Source: Rhodoferax koreense | GTDB lineage: Bacteria; Pseudomonadota; Gammaproteobacteria; Burkholderiales; Burkholderiaceae_C | NCBI RefSeq assembly: GCF_001955695.1 | Contig: NZ_CP019236.1 | Coordinates: 992,001 to 1,056,000 of the forward strand | Length of the DNA stretch: 64,000 nucleotides | Reading direction: 5' to 3' | In this document: positions 25,391 to 34,764 of the stretch, one piece after another | How positions within the stretch are numbered: position 1 is the stretch's first letter | Layout of the letters: every line of letters begins with the position of its first letter | Notes under the pieces: generated by a model | Databases searched by the model: none | Told to the model about the DNA's origin: nothing | What the model saw: only the letters and a program-made list of their open reading frames with translations | Made by a program: the position numbers and the translations under genes

Positions 25391-27352
25391 TTACCGCGCC
25401 ATGTTCTGGATCAGCGTGTCGAAAATCGTCTGCGCGATCTGGATCATCTTCGACGAGGCCTGGTAAGCCTGCTGGTACTGGATCAGCTTGGCCGCTTCCT
25501 CGTCGAGGTTCACGCCCGTGACGGCCGTGCGGTCCGACTCGGCATTGGCCGCGATCGCCTGCGACACGCTGGAGGCGTATTGCGCGCTCTGGGTGCGCAC
25601 GCCGATCTGCGCGATCAGGCCCGCGTAACCGTCGGCCATGTTGGCGCCGTCGAAGGTGGCGACGTCGCGCAGGCCCATCAGCGCATCGGAGTTGCCGGCG
25701 TTCAGGTTGAAGTAGCCGGTGCCGCCATTGGTCGGCGTGGCGTCCTGCACCTTGATCGAGTCGCCGGTGGCCGGCGTGCCCTGCAACTTGAGCTGCCAGC
25801 CGTCCACCGTGATGGTCTGGCCGGAGGTGTAGGTGTAGGGCGGGCCGGCGATGGCGTTGCCGGTGGCGGTGTCGACGGGGGCGCTGGCGTTGCCGGTCAA
25901 CGTGAAGGTCGGTGGGCTGCCCGCGGTGAAGTCCAGCGTCACGCCGCCGGCCGGCGGCATCACAAAGCCCGCCGGCTTGGCGGCCAGGCTCACCACCGCC
26001 ACGTTGCCCTTGTTGGCCGTGCCGATCTGCGGCTCGATGACGCTGGCCGCGGCCAGGTCGCGCGCCGAGGCGATCGCCGTGTTCATGCCCGAGGCTGCGT
26101 TGGCGAAAGGCTGGATCAGGAAGGTGTCGCCATTGGCCGCACCCGCGCCGACGGTGAAGGTCAGGCCGTCGATGTCCACCGGCACCGAGGTGACGGCCGT
26201 GGTCTGACCGTCCGACAGGCGCACGATGCTGCCGGTGCCCGCGCCCGTCATGCGCAGCTCGTAGTCCGAGGCCACCATCTTGGTCGCGTCCTTGACCGTC
26301 ACGCCCACGGTGGCGGTGATCGGCAGGTGGGTCACGCTGTTGAGCGCCTGCGGCTTGCCGTCGGCCAGCGCCAGGGGCGTGAACAGGTTGCCGCCCTGCT
26401 GGCCGTCGAGGTCGAGGCCGAGCTTGTGCTGGTCGTTGACCTGGTTGGTGATGGCCAGCGCCATGCGGCCGAGCAGGTTGCCGGCTTCCACCAGGTCGTT
26501 GTTCTGGAAGCGCAGCAGGCCGGCCACTTCGCCGCCGCCGATGGTGTTTTCGTCGAGCACGTTGGTGGTGTTGCCGAGCTGCACGGCCAGTTTACGGTCC
26601 GGCACCCCGTAGTCGTCGGCGACCAGCTTGACGGAAGATGCGCTGCTGCCCAGCACCACCGCCTGGTTGCCGATGAACACGCTGAGGGTGCCGTCGCTGG
26701 CCGCGGCGGTGGTGGTCTGGGCGGATTTGTTCAGCTCGTTGATCAGCTGGTCGCGCTGGTCGAGCAGGTCGTTGGGAGCCTGGCCGGTGCCGGTGGCGCG
26801 CGCGATCTGCTCGTTGAGCGCGGCGATGCGCGAGGTCAGGCTGTTGATGTTGGCGGTGGCCTGCTGCAGTTGCTGGGTCACGCCGGACTTGATTTCGTCG
26901 AGCTGGTTGCTCGTGCTGCGAAAGCGCGCCGTGAGTTCGTTGGCGCGGGTCAGCACCACGTTGCGTGCGGTGAGGTCGGTGGGTGCGCTCGACACGTCGG
27001 AGAACGCGTTGAGCATGTCGTTCACCGCCGCGCCCAGGCCGGTCTTGCCGCTCTGGAAGATGTCCTGCAGCTGCGTGAGCTTGTCGGAGCGGGCCGTGTC
27101 GCCGGCCTGGATGGCCTGCGTCAGCGCCGCCTGCCGGGTCAGGAACTGGTTGTAGGTACGCTGCACGGTGACGATGTCCACACCCTTGCCGATGTAGCCG
27201 CCACCGCTGAACTGGCCGGGCGTGGCTTCGAGCACCACCGACTGGCGGCTGTAGCCCACGGTGTTCACGTTGGCGATGTTGTGGCCGGCCGTGGACAGCG
27301 CCGCCTGGTTGGCCAGCAGCGCGCGCGTGCCGAGGTTGAGAAGGCCGCTCAT
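25391..27352 (-). CDS. flgK: Flagellar hook-associated protein 1
   Basis: This 653-residue HAP1 is the first hook-filament junction protein. The N-terminus (LLNLGTRALLANQAALSTAGHNIANVNTVGYSRQ) and C-terminus (EEAAKLIQYQQAYQASSKMIQIAQTIFDTLIQ region) are typical of rod/hook/HAP proteins. The long middle part (about 330-570) is variable and rich in Ala, Gly and Thr. It comes after flgJ with a 27-base gap. Confidence 0.97.
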   Translation of the reverse strand: MSGLLNLGTRALLANQAALSTAGHNIANVNTVGYSRQSVVLEATPGQFSGGGYIGKGVDIVTVQRTYNQFLTRQAALTQAIQAGDTARSDKLTQLQDIFQSGKTGLGAAVNDMLNAFSDVSSAPTDLTARNVVLTRANELTARFRSTSNQLDEIKSGVTQQLQQATANINSLTSRIAALNEQIARATGTGQAPNDLLDQRDQLINELNKSAQTTTAAASDGTLSVFIGNQAVVLGSSASSVKLVADDYGVPDRKLAVQLGNTTNVLDENTIGGGEVAGLLRFQNNDLVEAGNLLGRMALAITNQVNDQHKLGLDLDGQQGGNLFTPLALADGKPQALNSVTHLPITATVGVTVKDATKMVASDYELRMTGAGTGSIVRLSDGQTTAVTSVPVDIDGLTFTVGAGAANGDTFLIQPFANAASGMNTAIASARDLAAASVIEPQIGTANKGNVAVVSLAAKPAGFVMPPAGGVTLDFTAGSPPTFTLTGNASAPVDTATGNAIAGPPYTYTSGQTITVDGWQLKLQGTPATGDSIKVQDATPTNGGTGYFNLNAGNSDALMGLRDVATFDGANMADGYAGLIAQIGVRTQSAQYASSVSQAIAANAESDRTAVTGVNLDEEAAKLIQYQQAYQASSKMIQIAQTIFDTLIQNMAR

Positions 27353-27379
27353 GCTTCCCTCCCGGTCATGCAGGGGTGT

Positions 27380-28249
27380 TTACGCATACGCCCGCCGCAG
27401 CTGTTCGGTGCGGTCGATCGCGCGGCTGAGCTTGCTGGCGTAATTGGGGTCGGTGGCGTAACCCGCGCGCTTGAGCTCGGAGGCAAAGGCCAGCGACGAA
27501 CCGGTCTTCTTGCTGGCTTCGGCGTAGCGCGGGTTCTCGTTGATCAGCTTGGCGTAGTCCTGGAACGATTCCTCGTAGGAATCGTAGGCGCGGAACTTGG
27601 CGCTGACCTTGCGCGCCTCGCCGTTGACGTATTCGGTGGTGGTGACCGTGGTGGTCTTGCCGGTCCAGCCCGCGCCCGCCTTGATGCCGAACAGGTTGAA
27701 CGAGGTGCTGCCGTCCTTGTTGCGGATTTCGCTCCGGCCCCAGCCGGTCTCGTGGCCCGCTTGGCCGAGCATGAAGCTGGCCGGGATGCCGCTGGTTTTC
27801 TCGACATTGGTGGCGGCTTCGTTGTGGCGCTGGATGAAGCTGGTCTGCGACGGCGTACCGGGCTTCACCGGAACTGCCGGGGCCGACGACGGCGCGCTCT
27901 TCGCACCGGCTTCGAGGCCGCCCACGGTCGTGCCGTCGGCCCGGGTGATCTGGCGCGACAGCTGGCGCTCGATGGCGGCGGAGAGGCCGCCGGGTTGGCC
28001 CGACATCGTGACCGACAGTTGCTGGTCGAGCAGGTCGGTGCTCATGTCGCCCGCGCTGCTGTCGAGCAGGCCCGACTTCTGCGTGGCCTCGCGCATGCTC
28101 TTGATGAGTTCGCGCATGAACAACGATTCGAGTTGCTTGGCGGTTTCCTTGATCGCCGCGGGCGTGTCCTGCCCGGCCTGGAACTTCAGCGCATTGAGCG
28201 ACTTGCTGTCGGCCGCGAGTGCATTGGAGGTGACGGGAGAGAGCGCCAT
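27380..28249 (-). CDS. flgJ: FlgJ: rod-capping protein with peptidoglycan hydrolase domain
   Basis: This 289-residue dual-domain FlgJ has an N-terminal rod-cap domain (about residues 20-105: AKQLESLFMRELIKSMREATQKSG). A Ser/Pro-rich linker joins it to a C-terminal glucosaminidase-type domain (about 140-289). The likely catalytic Glu is in GQAGHETGWG, and SFNLFGIKAGAGW follows. It opens the peptidoglycan for rod passage. Its start is 1 base from the flgI stop codon. Confidence 0.97.
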   Translation of the reverse strand: MALSPVTSNALAADSKSLNALKFQAGQDTPAAIKETAKQLESLFMRELIKSMREATQKSGLLDSSAGDMSTDLLDQQLSVTMSGQPGGLSAAIERQLSRQITRADGTTVGGLEAGAKSAPSSAPAVPVKPGTPSQTSFIQRHNEAATNVEKTSGIPASFMLGQAGHETGWGRSEIRNKDGSTSFNLFGIKAGAGWTGKTTTVTTTEYVNGEARKVSAKFRAYDSYEESFQDYAKLINENPRYAEASKKTGSSLAFASELKRAGYATDPNYASKLSRAIDRTEQLRRAYA

Positions 28250-29392
28250 TTAGATCACCTCCAGTTCTGCGTTGAGTGCCCCTGCCGATTTGATCGCCTG
28301 CAGGATCGCCAGCAGGTCCTGCGGCGTCGCGCCCAGCGTGTTCAGCGCCCGCACCACGTCGGTCAGTTGCGGCGAGGCCTGCATCTGGATGACCTTGCCC
28401 GGCTCGTTCTTGATCTCGATGTCGCTCTTCTGCGCCACCACGGTCTGCCCGCCGGAGAGTGCATTCGGCTGGCTGATCACGGGGGTGGAGCTGATGCTGA
28501 TCGACAGGTTGCCATGCGCGATGGCGCAGGGGCCGAGCGTCACGGCCTGGTTCAGCACCACCGAGCCGGTGCGTGAATTGATCACCACCTTGGCCGCAGG
28601 GATCGTGGCTTCGAGCGGCAGTTCCTCCAGATCGGCCAGGAAGTTGACCCGCGCGTTCGGATCGCGCGGCGCACGCACCTGCACCGTGCGGCCGTCGATG
28701 GCATTGGCCAGCCCGCTGCCGAGCTTGGTGTTGATCACGTTGGCCACGCGCCGCGCGGTCTGGTAGTCGGAGGAATTGAGCCCGAGGCTGATGAATTCGC
28801 CTTCCTGCAGCGGCGTGGGCACGGCACGTTCGACCTGCGCGCCTTCGGGAATGCGGCCGGCGCTCAGGTGGTTGATCTGTACCTTGCTGCCGCCAGCCGC
28901 CGCACCCGCGCCGGCCACCACCATGTTGCCCTGGGCCATGGCGTAGATCTCGCCGTCGGCGCCGCGCAGCGGCGTCACGATCAGCGTGCCGCCCTTGAGC
29001 GACTTGGCATTGCCCATCGAGGAGACGTTGACGTCGATCATCTGGCCGGGCTGGGCGAAGGCCGGGAGTTGGGCGGTGACGATCACCGCGGCCACGTTCT
29101 TCAGTTGCAGCGACGACGCCACGCTGGCCGGCAGCTGCACACCCATCTGCTGGAGGTAGTTGGCCAGGCTTTGCGTGGTGTAGGGCATCTGCGTGGTCTG
29201 GTCGCCGGTGCCGTCCAGGCCCACCACCAGGCCGTAGCCGGTCAACTGGTTGCTGCGCACGCCCTGCACGCCGGCGATTTCCTTGATGCGCAGCGCATGC
29301 GCCGGCAGGGTTATCAAAAATGAGAGCGCCACGCCCAGATGAATCAACCGCATCCAGGCCTTTTTGCTTGAAACATTGGTGTGGGCGGTCAT
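28250..29392 (-). CDS. flgI: Flagellar P-ring protein
   Basis: This 380-residue periplasmic P-ring subunit surrounds the rod at the peptidoglycan layer. The mature start LRIKEIAGVQGVRSNQLTGYGLVVGLDGTGD is highly conserved. The signal peptide ends AHA before Leu 34. Met 14 (29353), preceded by AAAAAGG, would give a conventional 20-residue signal, so translation may start there instead of at 29392. Most of the signal region lies on a 65-nt interspersed-repeat-like segment (29310-29374). Confidence 0.96.
   Translation of the reverse strand: MTAHTNVSSKKAWMRLIHLGVALSFLITLPAHALRIKEIAGVQGVRSNQLTGYGLVVGLDGTGDQTTQMPYTTQSLANYLQQMGVQLPASVASSLQLKNVAAVIVTAQLPAFAQPGQMIDVNVSSMGNAKSLKGGTLIVTPLRGADGEIYAMAQGNMVVAGAGAAAGGSKVQINHLSAGRIPEGAQVERAVPTPLQEGEFISLGLNSSDYQTARRVANVINTKLGSGLANAIDGRTVQVRAPRDPNARVNFLADLEELPLEATIPAAKVVINSRTGSVVLNQAVTLGPCAIAHGNLSISISSTPVISQPNALSGGQTVVAQKSDIEIKNEPGKVIQMQASPQLTDVVRALNTLGATPQDLLAILQAIKSAGALNAELEVI
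29310..29374 (-). repeat. Degenerate 65-nt interspersed-repeat copy over the flgI signal peptide
   Basis: On the plus strand it starts GTTATCAAAAATGAGAGC and ends TTTTTGCTTGAAAC. It has the same length and similar ends as the copy inside aceE (336-400), while the centre is diverged. The reverse strand codes for residues 7-28 of FlgI. The match is partial. Confidence 0.4.
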
Positions 29393-29441
29393 GGTCGGCG
29401 GCTTTGGAAGTGGCAGGGGCAGACCTTGATTCTGCGCGGCC

Positions 29442-30152
29442 TCAGAACGGCAGAAGCGTCAAAAAGAACCGCGACAACCAGCCAATTGTCTGGGCCTCGT
29501 TCTGCGCGCCGCGGCCCTTGGATTCGACGCGCACGTTGGCCACCTGGGTCGAGCTCACCACGCTGTTGGCCTGGATCGCGCGCGGGTCCACCGTGCCGGT
29601 GAAACGCAGCACGTCCACGTTCTGGTTCACGCCGATCTGCTTCTCGCCGGCCACCACCAGATGCCCGTTGGGCAGGACTTCCACCACGGTGGTGGTGATC
29701 GCGCCGGAGAAGGTGTTGGCGCTTTCCGTGCCGCCCTTGCCCGAGAACGCATTGCTCGACGAGGCGCCCAGCCCGACCTTGCCCACCTGTGCCGCCGACA
29801 GGAACGGAAACGCGGTGATGTTGGCTTCGTTGGCCGCCGTGCGGTCGATGGTGGAAGTCGATTTCTGGCTCGCGCTCACGTTCTCGACGATCTGGATGGT
29901 CAGGCTGTCGCCGACCAGGCGCGGACGCCGGTCTTCGAAGGCCGGCCGGTACTTGGCCGAGGCGAACAGGCTGCCGCTGGGCGGTGTGCTGGCGGCTTGC
30001 GATGGCGCGATCGGCAAGGCGCGCGGCAGCGTGGACTCGGCGAAGTCGACCTGGGGCGCCTTCTGCAGCGTCTCGCAGCCGGTCAGCAGCAGGGCGGATG
30101 CCAGCAGCGTGGCCGAACACAGCCGGCAGTAAACGGAGGCGAGGGCGGTCAT
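29442..30152 (-). CDS. flgH: Flagellar L-ring lipoprotein
   Basis: This 236-residue outer-membrane L-ring subunit has an N-terminal lipoprotein signal with lipobox LLTGC. Conserved features are SLFASAKYRPAFEDRRPRLVGDSLTIQI and the C-terminal NGHLVVAGEKQIGVNQ, then TVDPRAIQANSVVSSTQVA. ATG 30152 was chosen over 30167 because GGAG lies 6 bases upstream of it. It lies between flgG and flgI in the standard order. Confidence 0.96.
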   Translation of the reverse strand: MTALASVYCRLCSATLLASALLLTGCETLQKAPQVDFAESTLPRALPIAPSQAASTPPSGSLFASAKYRPAFEDRRPRLVGDSLTIQIVENVSASQKSTSTIDRTAANEANITAFPFLSAAQVGKVGLGASSSNAFSGKGGTESANTFSGAITTTVVEVLPNGHLVVAGEKQIGVNQNVDVLRFTGTVDPRAIQANSVVSSTQVANVRVESKGRGAQNEAQTIGWLSRFFLTLLPF

Positions 30153-30178
30153 GGTGTCTCCAATCACTGGCGCCGGTA

Positions 30179-30961
30179 TCAGAGCTGCGCCAGCTTCTGC
30201 AGCATCTGGTCGGAAGTCTGCACAGCCTTGGAATTCATCTCGTAGGCGCGCTGGGTCTGGATCATGGTGACCAGTTCCTGCACCACGTTGACGTTCGAGG
30301 TTTCCAGGAAGGACTGCATCACCGTGCCCATGCCGTTGGTGCCGGGCGTGCCGGTCTGCGGCTGGCCGGAGGCAGCGGTCTCGATGAACAGGTTCTGGCC
30401 GGTGGGCTCCAGGCCGGCCGGGTTGATGAAGTTGGCCAGCGCGATGTTGCCCACCGGCTGCGGCGCCGAGTTGCCCGGCAGCACCACGCTCACCGCGCCC
30501 GAGCTGCTGATGCTCACGCTCTGCGCCGTGATCGGGATGGTGATGCCGTTGGCCACCGTCATGCCGCTGGAGGTGACCAGCCGGCCCTGCGAGTCGACCT
30601 CGAACGAGCCGTCGCGGGTGTAGGCGATGCTGCCGTCGGGCTGGTTGATCTGGAAGAAGCCGTTGCCCTTGATCGCCACGTCCAGCGAATTGCCCGACTG
30701 CTGCAGGCTGCCCTGCGCGAACGAACGGCTGGTGGCCACGGTGCGCACGCCCAGGCCCAGGTGCAGGCCGGTGGGCAGTTGCGACTGTTCGGAGGTGTCG
30801 GCGCCCACCTGGCGCAGGTTCTGGTAGATCAGGTCCTCGAACACCGCGTTGGCCCGCTTGTAGCCCGTGGTGGATACGTTGGCCAGGTTGTGCGAGATGA
30901 CGTCCAGCTGCGTCTGCTGGGCTTCCATGCCGGTCTTGGCGATCCAGAGGGAATTGATCAT
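30179..30961 (-). CDS. flgG: Flagellar distal rod protein
   Basis: This 260-residue distal rod subunit has the rod/hook N-terminal signature ([36 protein letters not shown] region) and C-terminal signature ([32 protein letters not shown] region). The length is family-typical. It is exported through the flagellar type III apparatus without a cleaved signal. It is 12 bases from flgF. Confidence 0.97.
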   Translation of the reverse strand: MINSLWIAKTGMEAQQTQLDVISHNLANVSTTGYKRANAVFEDLIYQNLRQVGADTSEQSQLPTGLHLGLGVRTVATSRSFAQGSLQQSGNSLDVAIKGNGFFQINQPDGSIAYTRDGSFEVDSQGRLVTSSGMTVANGITIPITAQSVSISSSGAVSVVLPGNSAPQPVGNIALANFINPAGLEPTGQNLFIETAASGQPQTGTPGTNGMGTVMQSFLETSNVNVVQELVTMIQTQRAYEMNSKAVQTSDQMLQKLAQL

Positions 30962-30973
30962 GATGTGCTTCCT

Positions 30974-31714
30974 TTATCCTTGCACGCCGAGCAACTGGCT
31001 CGCGGTCTTGTCATTGCTTTCTGCGGTCTGCAGCAGCTTCATCTGCGTCTCGAACTGGCGTGCGACCTGGATCATGCCGACCATGGTTTCCACCGCGTTC
31101 ACGTTCGAGCCTTCGATCGCGCCGGGCAGCATCTTGGCGTTGGCGTCCTGCGGCAGGGCGTCGCCGGTGGTGCTGCGAAACAGGGCGTCGTCGCCGCGTT
31201 TCAGCGTCTGGTCGGCATTCGGCGTGACCATCTTCAGCCGGCCCAGGCGCGTCGGCCGCTGGCCTTCGATGGTGGCGTTGACGCTGCCGTCGTAACCGAA
31301 GGACACCTGCGCGCCCTGCGGCACGTCGATCGGCGCGCCGCCGTCGGAGAGCACCGGCAGGCCGCTGGCGTTGACCAGCTGGCCGGTGGCCGAGACCTCG
31401 AAGCTGCCGTTGCGGGTGTAGGCCTCGACGCCATCCAGCCCCTGCACCGCGAACCAGGCATTGCCCTGGGCCATGGCATCGAGCGCACGGTCGGTGCGCT
31501 GCACCGGACCGGAGCGTTCCAGGTAGCCGGCCGTGGCTTCGAGGGCGAACACACGGGTGCTCGCACCCGGCCCGTTCAGCGGCACCGAGCGGAACGTCGC
31601 CAGCTCGGCGCGGAAGCCGTTGGTGGAGACGTTGGCCAGGTTGTTGGACAACACGTCCTGCCGGTGCATGGCCGCGTTGGCACCGGTCATCGAGGTGTAG
31701 ATGAGGTGGTCCAT
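30974..31714 (-). CDS. flgF: Flagellar proximal rod protein FlgF
   Basis: This 246-residue proximal rod subunit starts MDHLIYTSMTGANAAMHRQDVLSNNLANVSTNGFR. Its C-terminus carries NVNAVETMVGMIQVARQFETQMKLLQTAE. It sits between flgE and flgG as in the standard flg operon. The start is unambiguous. Confidence 0.96.
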   Translation of the reverse strand: MDHLIYTSMTGANAAMHRQDVLSNNLANVSTNGFRAELATFRSVPLNGPGASTRVFALEATAGYLERSGPVQRTDRALDAMAQGNAWFAVQGLDGVEAYTRNGSFEVSATGQLVNASGLPVLSDGGAPIDVPQGAQVSFGYDGSVNATIEGQRPTRLGRLKMVTPNADQTLKRGDDALFRSTTGDALPQDANAKMLPGAIEGSNVNAVETMVGMIQVARQFETQMKLLQTAESNDKTASQLLGVQG

Positions 31715-31754
31715 GGCGTGTTGTTCCTAGAGGGCTGACGTCAGCGCGTGGGCA

Positions 31755-33011
31755 TCAGCGCAGATTGACCAGGGTGGACATCACCTGGTCTTGCGTCTTG
31801 ATGGTCTGCGCGTTCGCCTGGTAGGCGCGCTGCGCGGTCATCATGTTCACCAGTTCGGCGGTCAGGTCGACGTTGGAGTCCTCCAGCGCGCCCGAGCGCA
31901 GTTCGCCGAAGTTGCCGTCGGTGGGCGTGCCGAGCACGGCCTGGCCGGACTCGAAGGTCTCGATCCAGTTGTTGCCGCCGATCGGTGCCAGGCCCTGCGT
32001 GTTGCGGAAATTGGCCAGCGCCACCTGGCCTTCTGCGCGCGTCACGCCGTTCGAATAACGGGTCTGGATCATCCCGTTGGCTTCGATGTTGATGCCTGTC
32101 AGCTCGCCCGCGGTGTAGCCGTCCTGCGTGAGATCGGAGACGGCGAACTTGGTGCCGTACTGCGTGATCTTGGACAGGTCGATCGTCACCGGAAACGCCG
32201 GCAGGTTGTTCGGGTTGGGCGGCGTGGGGTTGACCGTGAGCGAGAGGGCGGATCCGGCCACCGGCGCGCCGTTGTTGTCGAAGGCCAGGGAGCCGATCGG
32301 GCTGGCGACGACGGGCGGCACGGCGTTCGGGTCGTCCAGCGTGTCGTACACGTCCCAGGTGTTGGCGGTGGCCGTCTTCTGGAAATACAGGCTGACCGGC
32401 TTGGCCACGCCCTGGCTGTCGTAGACGTTGAGCGAGGTGCCGTAGGTGCCGCGCGGCGTGGCTGCGACCGGCGGGGTGGCGCTCGGGTTGCCGGCGGCGT
32501 CGGTGGTGCGCGCATCGAGGTTCAGCGAAGCCGTGATCTTGGTGGTCTGCTTGGCGGGGATCGGCTGGGCCGTGGGGAACACCAGCGGAATCGGGTCGGT
32601 GGAGGTGCGCAGGCCGGTGTCGGGGTCGATCGGATAGCCCATCACGCTGTCGGCGTTGTTGGTGATCAGCGCGCCGTCCTTGTCGAGCTTGAAGTTGCCG
32701 GCGCGGGTGTAGGCCGGCGTGCCATCGGTCTGCTGCAGCTTGAAGAAACCATTGCCGTTGATGGCCACGTCCAGGCTGTTGCCGGTGATGGCGAAGTTGG
32801 CCTGGGTGAACTGCTGGGAGATGGCGGCCACCTCGACGCCGATGCCGGCGTTCTTGCTGCCCGAGGTGCCCAGGTTGGAGGCCACCATTTCCGCGAATTC
32901 GGCGCGTGAGGACTTGAAGCCCGTGGTGTTGGCGTTGGCGATGTTGTGGCCGATCACGTCCAGGTTCTTGCTGGATGCATTCAAGCCGGAGAGGCCTTGT
33001 TGAAAACTCAT
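31755..33011 (-). CDS. flgE: Flagellar hook protein
   Basis: This 418-residue hook subunit has the N-terminus MSFQQGLSGLNASSKNLDVIGHNIANANTTGFKSSRAEF and C-terminus VDLTAELVNMMTAQRAYQANAQTIKTQDQVM, each typical of FlgE. The middle third is Pro/Thr/Ala-rich and variable. It polymerises into the universal joint under the FlgD cap. The flgD gene ends 20 bases before its start. Confidence 0.97.
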   Translation of the reverse strand: MSFQQGLSGLNASSKNLDVIGHNIANANTTGFKSSRAEFAEMVASNLGTSGSKNAGIGVEVAAISQQFTQANFAITGNSLDVAINGNGFFKLQQTDGTPAYTRAGNFKLDKDGALITNNADSVMGYPIDPDTGLRTSTDPIPLVFPTAQPIPAKQTTKITASLNLDARTTDAAGNPSATPPVAATPRGTYGTSLNVYDSQGVAKPVSLYFQKTATANTWDVYDTLDDPNAVPPVVASPIGSLAFDNNGAPVAGSALSLTVNPTPPNPNNLPAFPVTIDLSKITQYGTKFAVSDLTQDGYTAGELTGINIEANGMIQTRYSNGVTRAEGQVALANFRNTQGLAPIGGNNWIETFESGQAVLGTPTDGNFGELRSGALEDSNVDLTAELVNMMTAQRAYQANAQTIKTQDQVMSTLVNLR

Positions 33012-33031
33012 GTGAACTCCTGGGGTGATGT

Positions 33032-33685
33032 TTAGAGAATGGCCTTGATGGCGCTGTAGGCCACCGATCCGCCTTTTTCGAGCTGCAGCTTGAGCGCGCC
33101 GTTTTCTGCGCCCACGGAAACCACTTTGTCCTGCGTCAGCGCGGTGGCATCGACCGCGGCCGTGGCGTTGTTGGCGATCACCTTGAAGTTCAAGGCACCG
33201 GTGCCGGTGTAGCCCGTGGTGTCGTATTCGAAGCTGTGCCGGCCCGCATCGAGCGAGCCGAGCTTGACCGTGCCGAGCACCGTGCCGCCGGTGGTGGACA
33301 CCTGCACATTCACGTCGGCCGCGTTGCCCGCCAGGTCGAACGAGCCGGTGCCGGTCTTGGTGGTGCTGTCCACCGTCAGGGTGTTGCCTTCGGTCAGCAC
33401 GCTGCGCCCGACCATCGCGCCGCCCTGCATCACCTGCAGCGAGGTGAACTGGTCGGACATGCCCTTGATCGTGGTGTTGAGCTGCTGGATGCCGGTGACG
33501 GTGTTGATCTGCGCGATCTGGGAGGTCATCTCGGCGTTGTCCAGCGGATTCATCGGGTCCTGGTTGTTGAGCTGCGCGACCAGCAGCTTGAGGAAGCGGT
33601 CCTGCGCGGCGGCCGGGTCGGAGGTCGAATTGTTGGTCGTGGCGGAGGTCGCACCCCAGGAGCCGTTGACGCCGGTGATTGCCAT
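33032..33685 (-). CDS. flgD: Flagellar hook-capping protein
   Basis: This 217-residue hook scaffolding protein has the conserved N-terminal segment DRFLKLLVAQLNNQDPMNPLDNAEMTSQIAQINTV. Tudor/Fn3-like beta domains follow (FEYDTTGYTGTGALNFKV region). It caps the growing hook and is lost when the junction proteins are added. It lies 39 bases after flgC. Confidence 0.97.
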   Translation of the reverse strand: MAITGVNGSWGATSATTNNSTSDPAAAQDRFLKLLVAQLNNQDPMNPLDNAEMTSQIAQINTVTGIQQLNTTIKGMSDQFTSLQVMQGGAMVGRSVLTEGNTLTVDSTTKTGTGSFDLAGNAADVNVQVSTTGGTVLGTVKLGSLDAGRHSFEYDTTGYTGTGALNFKVIANNATAAVDATALTQDKVVSVGAENGALKLQLEKGGSVAYSAIKAIL

Positions 33686-33724
33686 GGTGTAGTCCTTGAA
33701 AGCGGTTCTTGAGGCGGAATGGGC

Positions 33725-34129
33725 TTACTGGCCCATCTGCAGGGTCTTGAGCAGCAGCGTCTTGGCCGTGTTCATCACCTCGACGTTGTTCTGGTACGAG
33801 CGCGAGGCCGAGATCATGTTGACCATCTCATCCACCGCGTTGACGTTCGAATGCGTGACGTAACCCTCGGCGTCGGCATTGGGATGGTTCGGGTCCAGCA
33901 CCTTGCGCCCGGGCAGGTCGCTTTCGGTGATGGCCTTCACGCGCACGCCGGCCGAGCTTTCGGCACCCATGAGTTCGGTCTGGAACACGACCTGGCGCGC
34001 CTTGTAGGCCTTGCCGTCCGGCCCGGCCACCGCGTCCACGTTGGCCAGGTTGGAGGCGACCACGTTGAGGCGCTGCGACTGCGCGCTGATGGCGCTGCCG
34101 GAGACGCCGAAGATGGAGAACATGGACAT
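33725..34129 (-). CDS. flgC: Flagellar proximal rod protein FlgC
   Basis: This 134-residue rod subunit has N-terminal SAQSQRLNVVASNLANVDAV and C-terminal NVNAVDEMVNMISASRSYQNNVEVMNTAKTLLLKTL. The length is typical. It lies 9 bases after flgB. Confidence 0.96.
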   Translation of the reverse strand: MSMFSIFGVSGSAISAQSQRLNVVASNLANVDAVAGPDGKAYKARQVVFQTELMGAESSAGVRVKAITESDLPGRKVLDPNHPNADAEGYVTHSNVNAVDEMVNMISASRSYQNNVEVMNTAKTLLLKTLQMGQ

Positions 34130-34138
34130 GGTGATTCC

Positions 34139-34549
34139 TTATTGCCCTTGGATGGCGGACAACATCGTCTTGGCTTGTCCATTGATGAAGCGCAGCGTGG
34201 CTTCGTAACGCACGGCGTTGTCGACGAAGTTGGCGCGTTCGCGGTCCAGGTCCACCGTGTTGTTGTCCAGGTTGGGCTGGCTCTGCACGCTGTAGCCGAG
34301 CTGCTGCGAGCCGCTGCCCGACAGGTTCGGGCTCGGCACGTCCATGTGCCGGCTGTCGGTCTTGTTCGTGGCCATGCCGGCGTCGCGATTGAGCGCCGCG
34401 CCCATCGCGTCCTTGAAGTTGAAGTCGCGCGCCACGTAGCCGGGGGTGTCGACGTTGGCGATGTTGCTGGCGATGGCGCGCTGGCGCTCGGCGCGCAGCA
34501 CCAGGGCCTTGCTCTGGAAGTCCAGGCCTCCGACCATTTTGTCCAACAT
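34139..34549 (-). CDS. flgB: Flagellar proximal rod protein FlgB
   Basis: This 136-residue rod subunit is the first gene of the flgBCDEFGHIJKL operon. It contains QSKALVLRAERQRAIASNIANVDTPGYVARDFNFK and the C-terminal helix FVDNAVRYEATLRFINGQAKTMLSAIQG. ATG 34549 gives the standard MLDK start. A 215-bp region divergent from flgA precedes it and must hold both promoters. Confidence 0.95.
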   Translation of the reverse strand: MLDKMVGGLDFQSKALVLRAERQRAIASNIANVDTPGYVARDFNFKDAMGAALNRDAGMATNKTDSRHMDVPSPNLSGSGSQQLGYSVQSQPNLDNNTVDLDRERANFVDNAVRYEATLRFINGQAKTMLSAIQGQ

Positions 34550-34764
34550 GCGACACCTCGCTTTCCGATGAGTGGCCACGGGAGCCAGGACGGCCCGGGT
34601 GGTGCGCAAATTATGAAAAAACTGAAGCCTGGCGATGTGGCGAAGAAACGGGTGATCACCACGCAGTTCCGTCGTTCGCGGCCGGGCTGGCTGCCTATAG
34701 TTGCGGCATCGTGCAGGACGGGGCCCGTGCCCCATCGGCCTTCCTGGGCGAACCTGGAGGTTTT

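Noticed and set aside
23669..28576. A 1635-residue plus-strand frame across the HDOD gene, flgL, flgK and flgJ
   Set aside because: It is antisense to four well-supported genes and is low-complexity Gly/Arg/Val/His sequence.
34680..34710. Sigma-54 promoter (TGGC...TTGC) upstream of flgA
   Set aside because: The spacing between the GG and GC elements is 12, not 10.
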